Origin: an uncultured Bacteroides sp.
GTDB lineage: Bacteria; Bacteroidota; Bacteroidia; Bacteroidales; Bacteroidaceae
Direction: 5' to 3'
Assembly (NCBI RefSeq): GCF_902491285.1
Contig: NZ_CABUHK010000014.1
Coordinates: 1 to 64,000 of the forward strand
Length of the DNA stretch: 64,000 bases
In this document: piece after piece, positions 36,828-46,447 of the stretch
Position numbering within the stretch: position 1 is the stretch's first letter
How the letters are laid out: each line of letters starts with the position of its first letter
Program-made: the position numbers and the translations under genes
The notes under the pieces: generated by a model
Databases searched by the model: none
What the model saw: the letters and a program-made list of their open reading frames with translations, nothing else
Told to the model about the DNA's origin: nothing

Positions 36828-38099
36828 TTATTCACTGATAACTTTTTTGTATTCTGTTATTGCCATCTTTTCAGCTAGATAAGCATTAATCAGATTGGTG
36901 TGTGCCTGCGTCCATGATAACTGTGCGGAGAGTACGTCTACCATATTGGCTTTCCCTTCATTATACGAGAAAGTGACCAGGTCGAGGTTCTCATTTGCCA
37001 GATTCATTGTTTCTGTCGCAGTCTTTACCTGATATTCTGTTTCCGTCAGTTTGGTCAGTGCGGCGGAGAGTTCTTCATTGATGTTGTCTGTCACATAACT
37101 TTGTTGCAGCTTCTGTATGCCTATATATGCTTTCTGCTGACGGTTCGTCTTGAAGCGGGCGCCCCATCGGAAGATGGGAATGTTCAGATTAATACCGACA
37201 ATGGGATTGAATGAAACATCATATCCGAGGTTGGGAGTAGCTGTTGCCCAACCACCGCTGAAGTACATATTCAACTGGGGATTAAACTGACTAAGCGCAG
37301 CTTTACGTTGAGCCTGGCTTTTCATGATATTGACTTCCGTGCTTTCATAATCGGCACGACGTTGCAATACATTCTCAAGGGACAGAATCTGAACAGGGGC
37401 AGAAGGCATATCAATCGTATAAAGGCTGTCTACCGGATTGTTAGGTTCCGCTCCCATTAGAATATTTAGTTTCTGCAGAGCCAGTGTGTAATTTTGGCGG
37501 GCCTTGATATATTGAAGTTCCGCTTCTTTCAGCCGGGTAGAGATCATAAGTAAATCCGTACGGCTGATCATCCCATCGTTGAAACGATCTTGAATAATAT
37601 CGTACTGCTGCTTTATAATGCTCTGGTATTTATCTGCTGCTTTCAGCATTGCCTGCGAGGCGGAAGCGTTCCAATATACAGCATCGCTTTGATAGTGAAT
37701 CTGGTCTATGGTGAGTTCTTCATTAAGCTGATTCAGCTTTTCGTCTGCTTTGGCTATCTTATGCTGCGCATTGAGCGCACCACCTGTATAGAGAGGTTGC
37801 GAGACGACAAATACCCCTTGGTAAGTGTGATTGCGGTATTCGCCCAGTGGCTCGTTCCATGCGCTGAGGTCACTCAGATTGAGTGTACCGTCTGCATTGA
37901 TATCTATTTTGGGCAAGAATCCTGTATGGGCAATCTTCCGTGCTTCAACACTGGCCAAGGTCTTTAGTTTCTGTTGTTTCAGGATTTGACTGTACGCTTC
38001 CACTTTATCCCGGTAGGCTTCCCTGCTGAGATAGGGTTGTTGTGCCTCGGCTGTGAGACCGAGGAACAACAGTGACAGAGTTATAAGTTGAGTTCTCAT
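36828..38099 (-). CDS. TolC-family outer-membrane efflux channel
   Basis: 423 residues. The ATG at 38099 gives a signal peptide (MRTQLITLSLLFLGLTAEAQ); the longer frame starts at a TTG. Two repeated halves, each a coiled-coil pair with OEP-type strands, are visible: for example GVFVVSQPLYTGGALNAQ in the first half and GINLNIPIFRWGARF in the second. It forms the outer-membrane duct for the RND pump encoded just upstream (87-base gap). Gene order adaptor, pump, channel is the usual Bacteroides arrangement. Confidence 0.92.
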   Translation of the reverse strand: MRTQLITLSLLFLGLTAEAQQPYLSREAYRDKVEAYSQILKQQKLKTLASVEARKIAHTGFLPKIDINADGTLNLSDLSAWNEPLGEYRNHTYQGVFVVSQPLYTGGALNAQHKIAKADEKLNQLNEELTIDQIHYQSDAVYWNASASQAMLKAADKYQSIIKQQYDIIQDRFNDGMISRTDLLMISTRLKEAELQYIKARQNYTLALQKLNILMGAEPNNPVDSLYTIDMPSAPVQILSLENVLQRRADYESTEVNIMKSQAQRKAALSQFNPQLNMYFSGGWATATPNLGYDVSFNPIVGINLNIPIFRWGARFKTNRQQKAYIGIQKLQQSYVTDNINEELSAALTKLTETEYQVKTATETMNLANENLDLVTFSYNEGKANMVDVLSAQLSWTQAHTNLINAYLAEKMAITEYKKVISE

Positions 38100-38186
38100 T
38101 TTATTTTTAATAAATAGTAAATTCAAGTTTCATAAGGAAATCATTAAGTACATGATAATATGCCGGATGGAAACCTTGCTCCGGCA

Positions 38187-41100
38187 TTACGCCGGTTTAA
38201 TCCGCTGAATGGCGCAATAAGCTACCGGGAGTACAAACAATGTCAGTGCTGAAGCTACCAGCAGACCACCCATGATAGTAGCCGCCATTCCGCCGAACAT
38301 GGCATCGAACAATAATGGTAACATACCTAAAATCGTTGTGCCGGATGCCATCGCCACAGGAACAATACGGCTGGTCGTGGCGCTTATGACTGCATCCAGA
38401 GGTTTCTTTCCTGTTGCCGCTTCCAGATCGATTTGCTCAACAAGTACAATCGCATTCTTTATATTCATACCAATCAATCCCAGCAAGCCGAGAATGGAGA
38501 AGAAGTCAAATGACTTGCCTAGGACTAATAATCCCAAAACGATTCCGATGAAAATCAACGGTAACATTAATAAAATTACTGTTGGTTTACGATAGGTACG
38601 GAACAGGAACAGTAATGTTACAAACATCAGGAAGAAGGTCAGCGGTAAATTCTTAGCCAACGCCTCGTTGGATTCCACTTGGCTCTCTTGTTCACCAAAA
38701 TACTTCATCGTATATCCTTCAGGAACTTTAATCTCTTTCTGCACTTTTGACCATATTTGATTAAAGGCAGCGATAGCATTTACTCCACGCCGTGGGTCGC
38801 ACTGAGCCATCATCACCATCTGCCGGTTATAGTCTTTCACATTCGAGAACCGATACTGAAAATCAAAATCAGAAACTACTTGTTCGAGACTGGTCGTTTC
38901 GTTGCCGGTTCCGAATACCGGTAATGTGCGCAAATCATTGATGCGGAACGAATTTACCGTATTATCTTTCAGCAAAATCGGAAGCACCTGGTCACCTTGC
39001 CGGTATTCGCCCAGTGTCATCCCTGTTGTTCCAATCTGGATACTCTGTGCCATGCCTTGGCGGGATACTCCTAACGGTTGTGCCCGTTCCGGACTATATA
39101 TCGGTTTCCATACCGGAATCTTGTTTCCCCACGAATTGCGTATGTTAATCAAATCAGGATTCTGATGCATGATATCCAATACCTGGTTTGTGAGTGCTAC
39201 AAGCGTGTCCGTATTGGGGCCGATAAAACCGATTTCAATAGCGGCATCTACCGGAGGCGACAGTTTGAACAGGCTTGTACGGGTGATCGCATTCGGATAA
39301 TTGGCTTTCATGTATCCGTCGAAATCCTCTTCATATTCTTTCGTGTATTTACTATCCGTCAACTCCACCAGTATATTGGCAAAGTTGGGTTTCGGACCTA
39401 CTGAGGTGGAAGCCAGATAATATCTGAGCGGTGTGCTGCCGAAGGTAATTGATACCTTTTTCACTTCCGGCTGTTTTGCCAGATGTTCTTCTACTGATTT
39501 CATTTCTTTCACGACATCGTTGATGCTATACCCGTCAGGATAGAATACGTCCGCACGGAAATAAGGTTTGTCCAGGGAAGGGAAGAAGTTTTGCGGCATC
39601 GTTCCCATTATAATCAGTGAAATGATGAATAGTGCAACCACAGAGCCTAGCGTCAATGTTTTCCTGCGAATCAACACATGGAGAATTGAAGCGAATTTAT
39701 GATAGAATGGCTTGTCATACGGGTCTTTGGCACCGTTGTTAGCTTTTGCTTTCAGAATAAAATTACCGAATACGGTCGTTTGTGTGAGAGCAAGTACCCA
39801 ACTCAATCCCAACGAAATGGCGAGTACGACGAAAAGCGGTTTGACGATTTCCGCCACAGAGGAAGGAGCGAGGTAGAGGGGAAGAAACGAACAGATAGCA
39901 ATGAAAGTGGCTCCGAGCAATCCCCATTGCGGTCCGGTGGCACCATCTATCAGCGCTTTCCGCCGGTTTACTCCACGGGCTATGGCTATTTGCGCATTGT
40001 CTGTCACTACAATGGCGTTGTCCACCAACATTCCCATGGCGATGATGAATCCTGCCAATGAAGTACGGTTCAGTCCGACACCAAAGAAAGACATGATGAG
40101 CAGTGTGCCGCCGATGGAGAAAATGAGTGATGAACCGATTAATACTCCTGCACGCAAGCCCATCACTAACATGATAATCACGATTACTATCAGGATGGAT
40201 TCTATCAGGTTGATGATAAATCCGTTGTTGGCTTCGTTGGCTATTTCGTTCTCCAGATATAAGCTTTGCAACTCCAGTCCCACAGGCATGAGCGGTAGCA
40301 ATTCGTTTAATTTCGCTTTTACATTTTCGCCTGTCTGCACTACGTCCCGTTGCGGGTCGGTAGAGACACCAATGCCGATGGCACGTTTTCCATTCACATG
40401 CATGATATTGGAAGGTGGATCCATGTATCCTTTCTCTATAACGGCGATATCACCCAGTTTTACTTGTCCGGCTTTTGTTGTAATCACTTGGTTGCGGATG
40501 TCGTCCACGGTGGTGTACATGCCATTGGCAGTCACCCGTAGCTGTTGCTCGCCTGCACGGATTTCTCCGGTATTGATAATTTGGTTTTGGGATTGCAGCA
40601 GACTGGCGAGCTGCTTCGGATCAATCCCCATTCCCACCAGTTTATTGGTCGAGATAAAGATATTGACTACTTCCGTCTGTACTCCGAACAGGGCGACTTT
40701 CATTACTCCGTCCGCAGTGACTACCTGTGTCTTGATTCGCTCTGCCCAGTTGCGCATTTCTTCGTAAGAGAAGCCATCGTCTGCTGTCAGGCCATAATAG
40801 ATGCCGAATACATCACCGAAATCATCGGAAACGGTCGGTGTGGAAGCACCGCTTGGCAACTGTGGCTGTATATTGAGTACTTTTCGCCGCAACTCATCCC
40901 ATTTTTGTGGGATGGAACTGGCTGCCAGTGACGGTTGCAGCTCGAATGTGATTTTAGAGAGCCCGTACATAGATTCTGATTTAATCTTGTACACACCGCT
41001 CATACTTTGAATCTCGCGGGAGATAGGTTCGGTAATCAATCGTTCCACCTCAGCCGGTTCGGCTCCCGGATAACGGGTCATGATAACCGCTGACTTGATG

Positions 41101-41222
41101 ACGAAGGGAGCATCCTCTTTCTTACCCAACTTACTAAAGGAAGTGATTCCTCCTATTAGTAACACAGCAAGAAAGAAATAGATGATTTTCGTGTTGTCTA
41201 ATGAATATTTAGCTAAGTTCAT
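38187..41222 (-). CDS. RND-family efflux pump, inner-membrane subunit
   Basis: 1,011 residues with the twelve-span RND layout: a first span near the N-terminus, two large periplasmic loops (about 40-330 and 550-850) and two groups of membrane helices. The motif GMLVDNAIVVTDN in the fourth span holds the proton-relay acidic residue, and IGMNIKNAIVLVEQ is the matching site in the second half. It belongs to the proton-driven AcrB/MdtB-like (HAE1) group exporting drugs or lipophilic compounds. Its start overlaps the adaptor stop by four bases (41219-41222). No TetR regulator adjoins. Confidence 0.93.
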   Translation of the reverse strand: MNLAKYSLDNTKIIYFFLAVLLIGGITSFSKLGKKEDAPFVIKSAVIMTRYPGAEPAEVERLITEPISREIQSMSGVYKIKSESMYGLSKITFELQPSLAASSIPQKWDELRRKVLNIQPQLPSGASTPTVSDDFGDVFGIYYGLTADDGFSYEEMRNWAERIKTQVVTADGVMKVALFGVQTEVVNIFISTNKLVGMGIDPKQLASLLQSQNQIINTGEIRAGEQQLRVTANGMYTTVDDIRNQVITTKAGQVKLGDIAVIEKGYMDPPSNIMHVNGKRAIGIGVSTDPQRDVVQTGENVKAKLNELLPLMPVGLELQSLYLENEIANEANNGFIINLIESILIVIVIIMLVMGLRAGVLIGSSLIFSIGGTLLIMSFFGVGLNRTSLAGFIIAMGMLVDNAIVVTDNAQIAIARGVNRRKALIDGATGPQWGLLGATFIAICSFLPLYLAPSSVAEIVKPLFVVLAISLGLSWVLALTQTTVFGNFILKAKANNGAKDPYDKPFYHKFASILHVLIRRKTLTLGSVVALFIISLIIMGTMPQNFFPSLDKPYFRADVFYPDGYSINDVVKEMKSVEEHLAKQPEVKKVSITFGSTPLRYYLASTSVGPKPNFANILVELTDSKYTKEYEEDFDGYMKANYPNAITRTSLFKLSPPVDAAIEIGFIGPNTDTLVALTNQVLDIMHQNPDLINIRNSWGNKIPVWKPIYSPERAQPLGVSRQGMAQSIQIGTTGMTLGEYRQGDQVLPILLKDNTVNSFRINDLRTLPVFGTGNETTSLEQVVSDFDFQYRFSNVKDYNRQMVMMAQCDPRRGVNAIAAFNQIWSKVQKEIKVPEGYTMKYFGEQESQVESNEALAKNLPLTFFLMFVTLLFLFRTYRKPTVILLMLPLIFIGIVLGLLVLGKSFDFFSILGLLGLIGMNIKNAIVLVEQIDLEAATGKKPLDAVISATTSRIVPVAMASGTTILGMLPLLFDAMFGGMAATIMGGLLVASALTLFVLPVAYCAIQRIKPA

Positions 41223-42274
41223 TTCTCAATTTCTTTTACAGTTTCTCCTTCTACTAACTGATACACACCTGCAATAACTATTTTCTCTCCGGGTTTTAGT
41301 CCTGCGGAGATAAGAGCCTGGGCTTCTCCGGTTGGCGCATTGACGCTAACTTCACGCTTGTGGACTTTGTCGCCTTCTACCACCCATACATACATTTTCT
41401 TTCCTTCACTTTCACCGAATACAGCGCTAAGCGGTACAATTGTCCAACTGTCTTGCACGAGCGGGCCCACATCTGCCGTAAAACGGATACTGCACGTAAA
41501 GCCCGGTTTTACGGCGTAGAGATCCCGGTCGAAAGACGGGTCGTCAATCGTGATGCTGACTGGAATTCCGGTGCCATCTGTCGAGATATCAAGATATTCT
41601 TCGAGCTTTGCCTGAAACACGTGCCCTTTGAACGTATCGAATTCTACAAGGAAACGCGGCTCTTTGGCACGCAGCAGATAAAGGTAAGCATCCGGAATGG
41701 TAAACTTAATGCGCAGATTACGTGTATTGACTAACTGCACTATGCCTTCACCTGAATTGACACGTTGGTAGTTCTCTACCAAACGCTTTTCTATGGAGCC
41801 GTCGAAAGGAGCTGTCAATTTCGTGTCGCGCATATTATTGGCGGATAATTCGTACTCGGACTTCGCTTTCTGATAGTTGGCCAGGCTGATTTCGTATTCT
41901 TGTACGGAGATAGCTTGGCGGGAGAGGAGCCGCTTGTTACGTTCTACCTGTGCGGTAGCCGTTTCGTAGGCGGATTTTGTGGCAGCATATTGTAATGCAA
42001 TGTCTCTAGGGTCAATTGCTGCTATCAGTTGTCCCTTTTTAACTTTTTCTCCCTCGATTACAGGTAATTGGATGATTTGTCCGCTGACGCGGAAAGCCAG
42101 TTTCACATACTCCACAGCTTCTACGATTCCCGAAAAATCTTTTCTGATAATCGATCTCGATTCTACAGTTGTTGTTTTTACGGGACGGGCTGTTGTTACT
42201 TTCGTCTCTTTTTTCTGTCCGCAGCCGGCTAGCAAGATTACAGCCGCCAGGACTAATCCATATTTCTTCTTCAT
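41219..42274 (-). CDS. RND efflux periplasmic adaptor lipoprotein
   Basis: 351 residues. The ATG at 42274 gives a lipoprotein signal with Cys18 (LAAVILLAGC); a GTG nine bases upstream also opens the frame but is less likely. The barrel-sandwich halves (VVEAVEYVKLAFRVSG and LTAPFDGSIEKRLV) flank a short coiled hairpin (about 95-155), followed by a beta-barrel and membrane-proximal domain. It bridges pump and channel in the periplasm. First gene of the operon. TAAAGATA at 42323-42330 on the other strand gives TATCTTTA, a possible -7 box. Confidence 0.92.
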   Translation of the reverse strand: MKKKYGLVLAAVILLAGCGQKKETKVTTARPVKTTTVESRSIIRKDFSGIVEAVEYVKLAFRVSGQIIQLPVIEGEKVKKGQLIAAIDPRDIALQYAATKSAYETATAQVERNKRLLSRQAISVQEYEISLANYQKAKSEYELSANNMRDTKLTAPFDGSIEKRLVENYQRVNSGEGIVQLVNTRNLRIKFTIPDAYLYLLRAKEPRFLVEFDTFKGHVFQAKLEEYLDISTDGTGIPVSITIDDPSFDRDLYAVKPGFTCSIRFTADVGPLVQDSWTIVPLSAVFGESEGKKMYVWVVEGDKVHKREVSVNAPTGEAQALISAGLKPGEKIVIAGVYQLVEGETVKEIEK

Positions 42275-42390
42275 ATACCACACTGATGTTTAGAGTTTTC
42301 GCGTTGATTCGTTCTTCTTTTTTAAAGATAATAAACAACTTACGGATATGAATGTTCAAGGTTCGTTCTTTTTTGTGCGATGTGCATGAT

Positions 42391-42434
42391 AAAAGTAATC
42401 CCCGGCAATAAAGTTACTGCTGGGGATTGCTTTT
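42391..42434 (-). terminator. terminator of the 135-residue gene
   Basis: A long inverted repeat centred on AATCCCCGGCA / TGCTGGGGATT with A- and T-rich flanks lies just past the stop codon at 42452, separating it from the efflux operon. Confidence 0.7.
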
Positions 42435-42451
42435 ATTTGTTTTCTGAAATC

Positions 42452-42859
42452 TTAGTTTCGTTGTCTTTTGGGTTTTCCGGAAAAGATTGTCAGTTCGAAA
42501 ATAGTAAATATGATTTCGGTTGTGGAATAACCGTTGAGATCATATTCCAGGTTTTCGTTGTCGGAGTAATATTTGAGATAAACGGTTGGAGTTCCTTTAT
42601 CGAAATCAAGAAAAAGATAAGAAGTGTAATCGTAGATACCCAGGCCGGCAAACTCATTTAATATGGCAGTATTGAAGAGCGTGCACCATCCTGTTGTCTC
42701 TTCCTGTCCCGACATTTCGAATCTGCGATGTTCTTTACTGAAATCCTCTTCTTTTACATACTTGAGTTGCTTTTTAATTTCCGGACTGAAAGCCAGGCGT
42801 TGTCTGATGAATTTGAGGACTTCTTCTTTTGTCATTTGCTTCAATTGGGTTATTTCCAT
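42452..42859 (-). CDS. hypothetical protein, 135 residues
   Basis: Soluble, no signal peptide. The N-terminal part is helical (MTKEEVLKFIRQRLAF) and the C-terminal half looks beta-rich with FNTAILNEFAGLGIYDYTSY and YLKYYSDNENLEYDLNGY. The -7 box at 42880 and a terminator after it support a real single-gene unit. I recognise no family; its acidic character and size would fit a small immunity- or regulator-like protein, but nothing in the context supports that. Confidence 0.65.
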   Translation of the reverse strand: MEITQLKQMTKEEVLKFIRQRLAFSPEIKKQLKYVKEEDFSKEHRRFEMSGQEETTGWCTLFNTAILNEFAGLGIYDYTSYLFLDFDKGTPTVYLKYYSDNENLEYDLNGYSTTEIIFTIFELTIFSGKPKRQRN

Positions 42860-42879
42860 TTTGGGGTTTATTAAGTTGC

Positions 42880-42887
42880 CAAAGTTA
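42880..42887 (-). promoter_or_regulatory. -7 box for the 135-residue gene
   Basis: TAACTTTG on the minus strand fits TAnnTTTG, 20 bases before the ATG at 42859. Confidence 0.5.
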
Positions 42888-42969
42888 CTTTCTTTATTTG
42901 AAAATCAGTAGGAATCGGAACTATTTCTTTAAAAAAAATCTGGTTTGTCTTGCTGTGGCGTTTTAAACG

Positions 42970-43008
42970 AAAAAGAGGAAATTCTCTAGTGGGAATCTCC
43001 TCTTTTTT
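42970..43008 (-). terminator. terminator of rpmE2
   Basis: AAAAGAGG-AATTC pairs with GAAT-CCTCTTTT around an 8-base loop, just past the rpmE2 stop codon, with a U-rich flank in that direction. Confidence 0.75.
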
Positions 43009-43028
43009 CATCTTTAAGAAAGATCGAA

Positions 43029-43283
43029 TTATTTCTTCTTACGGTCACCGTAGCGGCTCATGAACTTATCAACACGTCCTGCAGTATCTACCAATGTAGA
43101 TTTACCTGTATAGAACGGGTGAGAAGTGTTAGAGATTTCAATCTTCAGCAACGGATAAGTTTCACCTTCGAATTCGATGGTTTCTTTAGTTGCTACAGTT
43201 GATTTAGATAAAAACATGTCACCATTTGACATATCTTTAAATACTACCGGACGGTATGATTCTGGATGAAGGCCTTTTTTCAT
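43029..43283 (-). CDS. rpmE2: ribosomal protein bL31, type B (zinc-independent)
   Basis: 84 residues beginning [18 protein letters not shown]. The SHPFYTG and [11 protein letters not shown] blocks identify bL31. The cysteines of the zinc-binding C+ form are absent, so this is the C-minus (type B) paralogue that in many bacteria replaces the zinc form under zinc limitation; as Bacteroides often has only this form, that role is not assured. It is a single-gene unit with its own -7 box and terminator. Confidence 0.95.
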   Translation of the reverse strand: MKKGLHPESYRPVVFKDMSNGDMFLSKSTVATKETIEFEGETYPLLKIEISNTSHPFYTGKSTLVDTAGRVDKFMSRYGDRKKK

Positions 43284-43358
43284 TTCAGTATCTGTTTTTT
43301 TAATTTATATTCTGTTACTATTTTGGTAAGAAATAGTGTAATGGTCATTTTCAGAGCG

Positions 43359-43366
43359 CAAAGATA
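43359..43366 (-). promoter_or_regulatory. -7 box for rpmE2
   Basis: TATCTTTG on the minus strand, 76 bases before the ATG at 43283. The 371-base gap from 43284 to 43654 otherwise contains the fba promoter, an imperfect inverted repeat pairing AAGATAAA (43410) with TTTATCTT (43467) and a GCCGGA/TCCGGC hairpin at 43513-43531. Confidence 0.55.
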
Positions 43367-43584
43367 ATGCATTTATGTGAAATAGAAAAAGGTTTTGCAG
43401 AAAAAAAAGAAGATAAAGTGGTTTGGTGCTCTGTGAGATCACTCTAATTACTCACCACCTGACTATTTTATCTTTTAGTTATTTATTTGCAAGGTAGACA
43501 TTACAATCTAATGCCGGACTAGCTTTCCGGCTGGATTTAGATGGCCGATTTAAACCTTTTTCTACTATATTTTTCTTTCCGATG

Positions 43585-43615
43585 TTCGTTATTCGATGGA
43601 TAATGCTTACTTTTG
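43585..43615 (+). promoter_or_regulatory. promoter for fba
   Basis: TTCG (43585-43588) and TACTTTTG (43608-43615) are separated by 19 bases, 40 bases before the fba ATG. Confidence 0.6.
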
Positions 43616-43654
43616 CGTAGAATTTTTATTCACTAACAATAAACTTTAAACAAA

Positions 43655-44659
43655 ATGGTAAATTACAAAGATTTAGGATTGGTAAACACAAAAGAAATGT
43701 TTGCTAAGGCTATCAAAGGTGGATATGCTATCCCAGCATTCAACTTCAACAATATGGAACAGATGCAGGCTATCATCAAGGCTGCTGTTGAAACTAAATC
43801 TCCTGTGATTCTTCAGGTTTCTAAAGGTGCTCGTCAGTATGCTAACGCTACTTTGTTGCGTTATATGGCTCAGGGTGCTGTAGAATATGCTAAAGAATTA
43901 GGCTGCGCACATCCCGAAATCGTTCTTCATCTTGACCACGGAGATACTTTCGAAACTTGTAAGTCTTGTATCGATTCTGGTTTCTCTTCAGTAATGATCG
44001 ACGGTTCTCATCTCCCTTACGAAGAAAACGTTGCATTGACTAAGAAAGTGGTTGATTACGCTCACCAGTTTGACGTAACAGTTGAAGGCGAACTTGGTGT
44101 ATTGGCAGGAGTAGAAGATGAAGTTTCTGCTGACCACCACACATATACTGATCCTGAAGAAGTTATTGATTTCGCTACTCGTACAGGTTGCGACTCTTTG
44201 GCTATCTCAATCGGTACTTCTCACGGTGCTTATAAATTTACTCCGGAACAATGTCACATCGATCCGGCTACCGGCATGATGGTTCCTCCTCCATTGGCAT
44301 TCGACGTTTTGGATGCTGTAATGGAAAAACTTCCGGGATTCCCTATCGTTCTTCACGGTTCATCTTCAGTTCCTCAGGAAGAAGTGGCAACTATCAACAA
44401 GTTCGGTGGTAACCTGAAAGCTGCTATCGGTATTCCTGAAGAATGGTTGCGTAAAGCTGCTACTTCTGCAGTTTGCAAAATCAACATTGACTCAGACTCT
44501 CGTTTGGCTATGACTGCTGCTATCCGTCAGACTTTTGCTGAAAAACCGGCTGAATTCGACCCACGTAAGTATCTTGGTCCGGCTCGTGACAATATGGAAA
44601 AATTGTACAAGCACAAAATCATCAACGTACTTGGTTCAGACAACAAATTGGCTCAGTAA
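43655..44659 (+). CDS. fba: class II fructose-1,6-bisphosphate aldolase
   Basis: 334 residues. It cleaves fructose-1,6-bisphosphate to glyceraldehyde-3-phosphate and dihydroxyacetone phosphate. Zinc-binding and active-site segments typical of class II are visible: HLDHGDT near residue 90-96, DGSHLPYEENV, SIGTSHGAYKF and VLHGSSSVP. Codon use is strongly biased towards preferred codons, as expected of an abundant enzyme. It is transcribed alone from its own promoter and ends at a hairpin terminator. Confidence 0.96.
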   Translation: MVNYKDLGLVNTKEMFAKAIKGGYAIPAFNFNNMEQMQAIIKAAVETKSPVILQVSKGARQYANATLLRYMAQGAVEYAKELGCAHPEIVLHLDHGDTFETCKSCIDSGFSSVMIDGSHLPYEENVALTKKVVDYAHQFDVTVEGELGVLAGVEDEVSADHHTYTDPEEVIDFATRTGCDSLAISIGTSHGAYKFTPEQCHIDPATGMMVPPPLAFDVLDAVMEKLPGFPIVLHGSSSVPQEEVATINKFGGNLKAAIGIPEEWLRKAATSAVCKINIDSDSRLAMTAAIRQTFAEKPAEFDPRKYLGPARDNMEKLYKHKIINVLGSDNKLAQ

Positions 44660-44685
44660 TCATCAGATTATTCCAATATAATAGG

Positions 44686-44722
44686 AAAGGCTGCTTCCGG
44701 TTGACGGTTGCAGCCTTTTTTA
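44686..44722 (+). terminator. terminator of fba
   Basis: Perfect 9-base stem AAAGGCTGC / GCAGCCTTT with a 15-base loop followed by TTTTATTC. Confidence 0.8.
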
Positions 44723-44769
44723 TTCTTGTTTGCTACAACAGAACAGATAAGATAAACTGTAAGATAATA

Positions 44770-44803
44770 AAAACGCTCCTTTCCCGAAAGAAAGAAGCGT
44801 TTT
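44770..44803 (-). terminator. terminator of the methylmalonyl-CoA decarboxylase operon
   Basis: AAAACGCT pairs with AGCGTTTT, continued by CTTTC/GAAAG after a bulge, 27 bases past the mmdB stop codon; U-rich on the minus-strand side. Confidence 0.75.
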
Positions 44804-44829
44804 ATTATAAAGGATAGTTGTCTTACGTC

Positions 44830-45999
44830 TTACATCAAGAATCCCAACAGGATACCGGCAGCGACAGCCGAACCGATTACACCTGCTACATTCGGTCCCA
44901 TAGCGTGCATCAGCAAGTAATTGGCCGGGTCGTATTCCAGGCCGATAACTTGTGAGATACGTGCCGAGTCAGGAACTGCAGATACGCCTGCGTTCCCAAT
45001 CAATGGATTGATCTTATTGCCCTTCTTCAGGAAGAGGTTGAATATCTTCACGAAGATTACACCGGACGCAGTTGCAATAACGAACGACAATGCACCGAGG
45101 GCGAAAATCTTGATAGAATCGAAAGTAAGGAACTCCGAAGCCTGAGTAGAAGCACCTACTGTCAAACCTAACAGGATAGTGATCGTGTCAATCAACGGAC
45201 CGCTTGCCGTATTGGCAAGACGACGGGTTACACCGCTTTCTTTCAAGAGGTTACCAAAGAACAGCATACCCAGCAAAGGCAGACCGGAAGGAACCAGAAA
45301 ACAAGTCAGCAACAAACCGATAATCGGGAAAATCACCTTCTCTGTGTGAGAAACGGCACGCGGCGGTTTCATGCGGATGACACGTTCGTTCTTTGTGGTG
45401 AGCAGACGCATGATAGGCGGCTGTATCACCGGAACCAACGCCATATAGGAGTAGGCGGACACCGCAATGGCTCCCATCAGGTTAGGTGCTAGCTTAGAGG
45501 ACAGGAAGATAGCCGTCGGGCCGTCCGCACCACCGATAATACCGATTGCACCGGCTTGCATAGGGTCGAATCCCATTTCCAATGCGATCATGTATGCACC
45601 GAAGATACCGAACTGTGCTGCTGCACCGATCAACATCAATTTCGGGTTGGAGATAAGTGCCGAGAAGTCCGTCATGGCTCCAATGCCCAAGAAGATGAGC
45701 GGCGGATACCATCCGGAGGTTACTCCCTGATACAATATATTCAAAACTGAACCTTCTTCGTAAATACCGACTTTCAGTCCGGCATCCATATTAAAAGGTA
45801 TATTACCGATCAGCATACCGAACCCGATAGGAATCAGCAACATCGGCTCGAACTCTTTGGCAATAGCCAAATAGATGAACACCAAGCCTACAAGAATCAT
45901 AACCACATGTCCCGCAGTAGCGTTAGCGAAACCCGTGTAGGTCCAGAAGTCGGCAAGGTTGTTTCCTAAAAAGTTTATAAAATCTCCCATATTATTCAA
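44830..45999 (-). CDS. mmdB: methylmalonyl-CoA decarboxylase beta subunit (sodium pump)
   Basis: 389 residues with about ten membrane spans. It releases CO2 from carboxybiotin and exports sodium. The core GGADGPTAIFLSSK is conserved with oadB in this window, together with NAGVSAVPDSARIS near the C-terminus. Its ATG lies within the end of the biotin carrier gene (8-base overlap, 45992-45999), so translation is probably coupled. It is the last gene of the mce-mmdA-gamma-biotin carrier-beta operon. Confidence 0.93.
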   Translation of the reverse strand: MNNMGDFINFLGNNLADFWTYTGFANATAGHVVMILVGLVFIYLAIAKEFEPMLLIPIGFGMLIGNIPFNMDAGLKVGIYEEGSVLNILYQGVTSGWYPPLIFLGIGAMTDFSALISNPKLMLIGAAAQFGIFGAYMIALEMGFDPMQAGAIGIIGGADGPTAIFLSSKLAPNLMGAIAVSAYSYMALVPVIQPPIMRLLTTKNERVIRMKPPRAVSHTEKVIFPIIGLLLTCFLVPSGLPLLGMLFFGNLLKESGVTRRLANTASGPLIDTITILLGLTVGASTQASEFLTFDSIKIFALGALSFVIATASGVIFVKIFNLFLKKGNKINPLIGNAGVSAVPDSARISQVIGLEYDPANYLLMHAMGPNVAGVIGSAVAAGILLGFLM

Positions 46000-46423
46000 T
46001 AATTACGAGGTCATTACCTTCAAGAACAGAATCTCCCTTATTTACATTGATGGCAGTAATCTTGCCGTCTTTGTCCGCATTGATATTGTTTTCCATTTTC
46101 ATGGCTTCCAATATAATGATGGTCTGTCCTTTCTTTACAGTATCACCTACATTCACTTTGATGTCGAGGATAACGCCCGGCAGTGGAGACTTGACACCTG
46201 ATTTACCGGTAGACGGAGCGGCCGGTTTCACCACTTGGGTAGGAGCGGTAGGCGCATTAGGCATAGGGCGTACTACTACCGGTTTGGCAGCCGCTTTGGG
46301 CTGTTTTTCCATTTCTACTTTATAATGTGTACCGTTCACTTCTACATGAGCGATATTGTCTTCAATATCTCCGATGGTTACTTTATATGAGTTACCGTTG
46401 ATTTTATATTTATATTCTTTCAT
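45992..46423 (-). CDS. mmdC: biotin carrier subunit of methylmalonyl-CoA decarboxylase
   Basis: 143 residues. An N-terminal segment (1-40) leads to an alanine- and proline-rich linker (41-75) and a biotinyl domain (76-143) with the canonical EAMKM site, Lys109 being biotinylated. It carries CO2 from the carboxyltransferase to the membrane subunit. The linker provides the swing. It lies 24 bases downstream of the gamma-like gene and overlaps mmdB. Confidence 0.94.
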   Translation of the reverse strand: MKEYKYKINGNSYKVTIGDIEDNIAHVEVNGTHYKVEMEKQPKAAAKPVVVRPMPNAPTAPTQVVKPAAPSTGKSGVKSPLPGVILDIKVNVGDTVKKGQTIIILEAMKMENNINADKDGKITAINVNKGDSVLEGNDLVIIE

Positions 46424-46447
46424 CGTTTTTACTTTTTATAAGGTGAC

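Noticed and set aside
39901-40767. Plus-strand frame of 288 codons inside the RND pump gene
   Set aside because: Antisense shadow; the pump gene is intact with all RND features.
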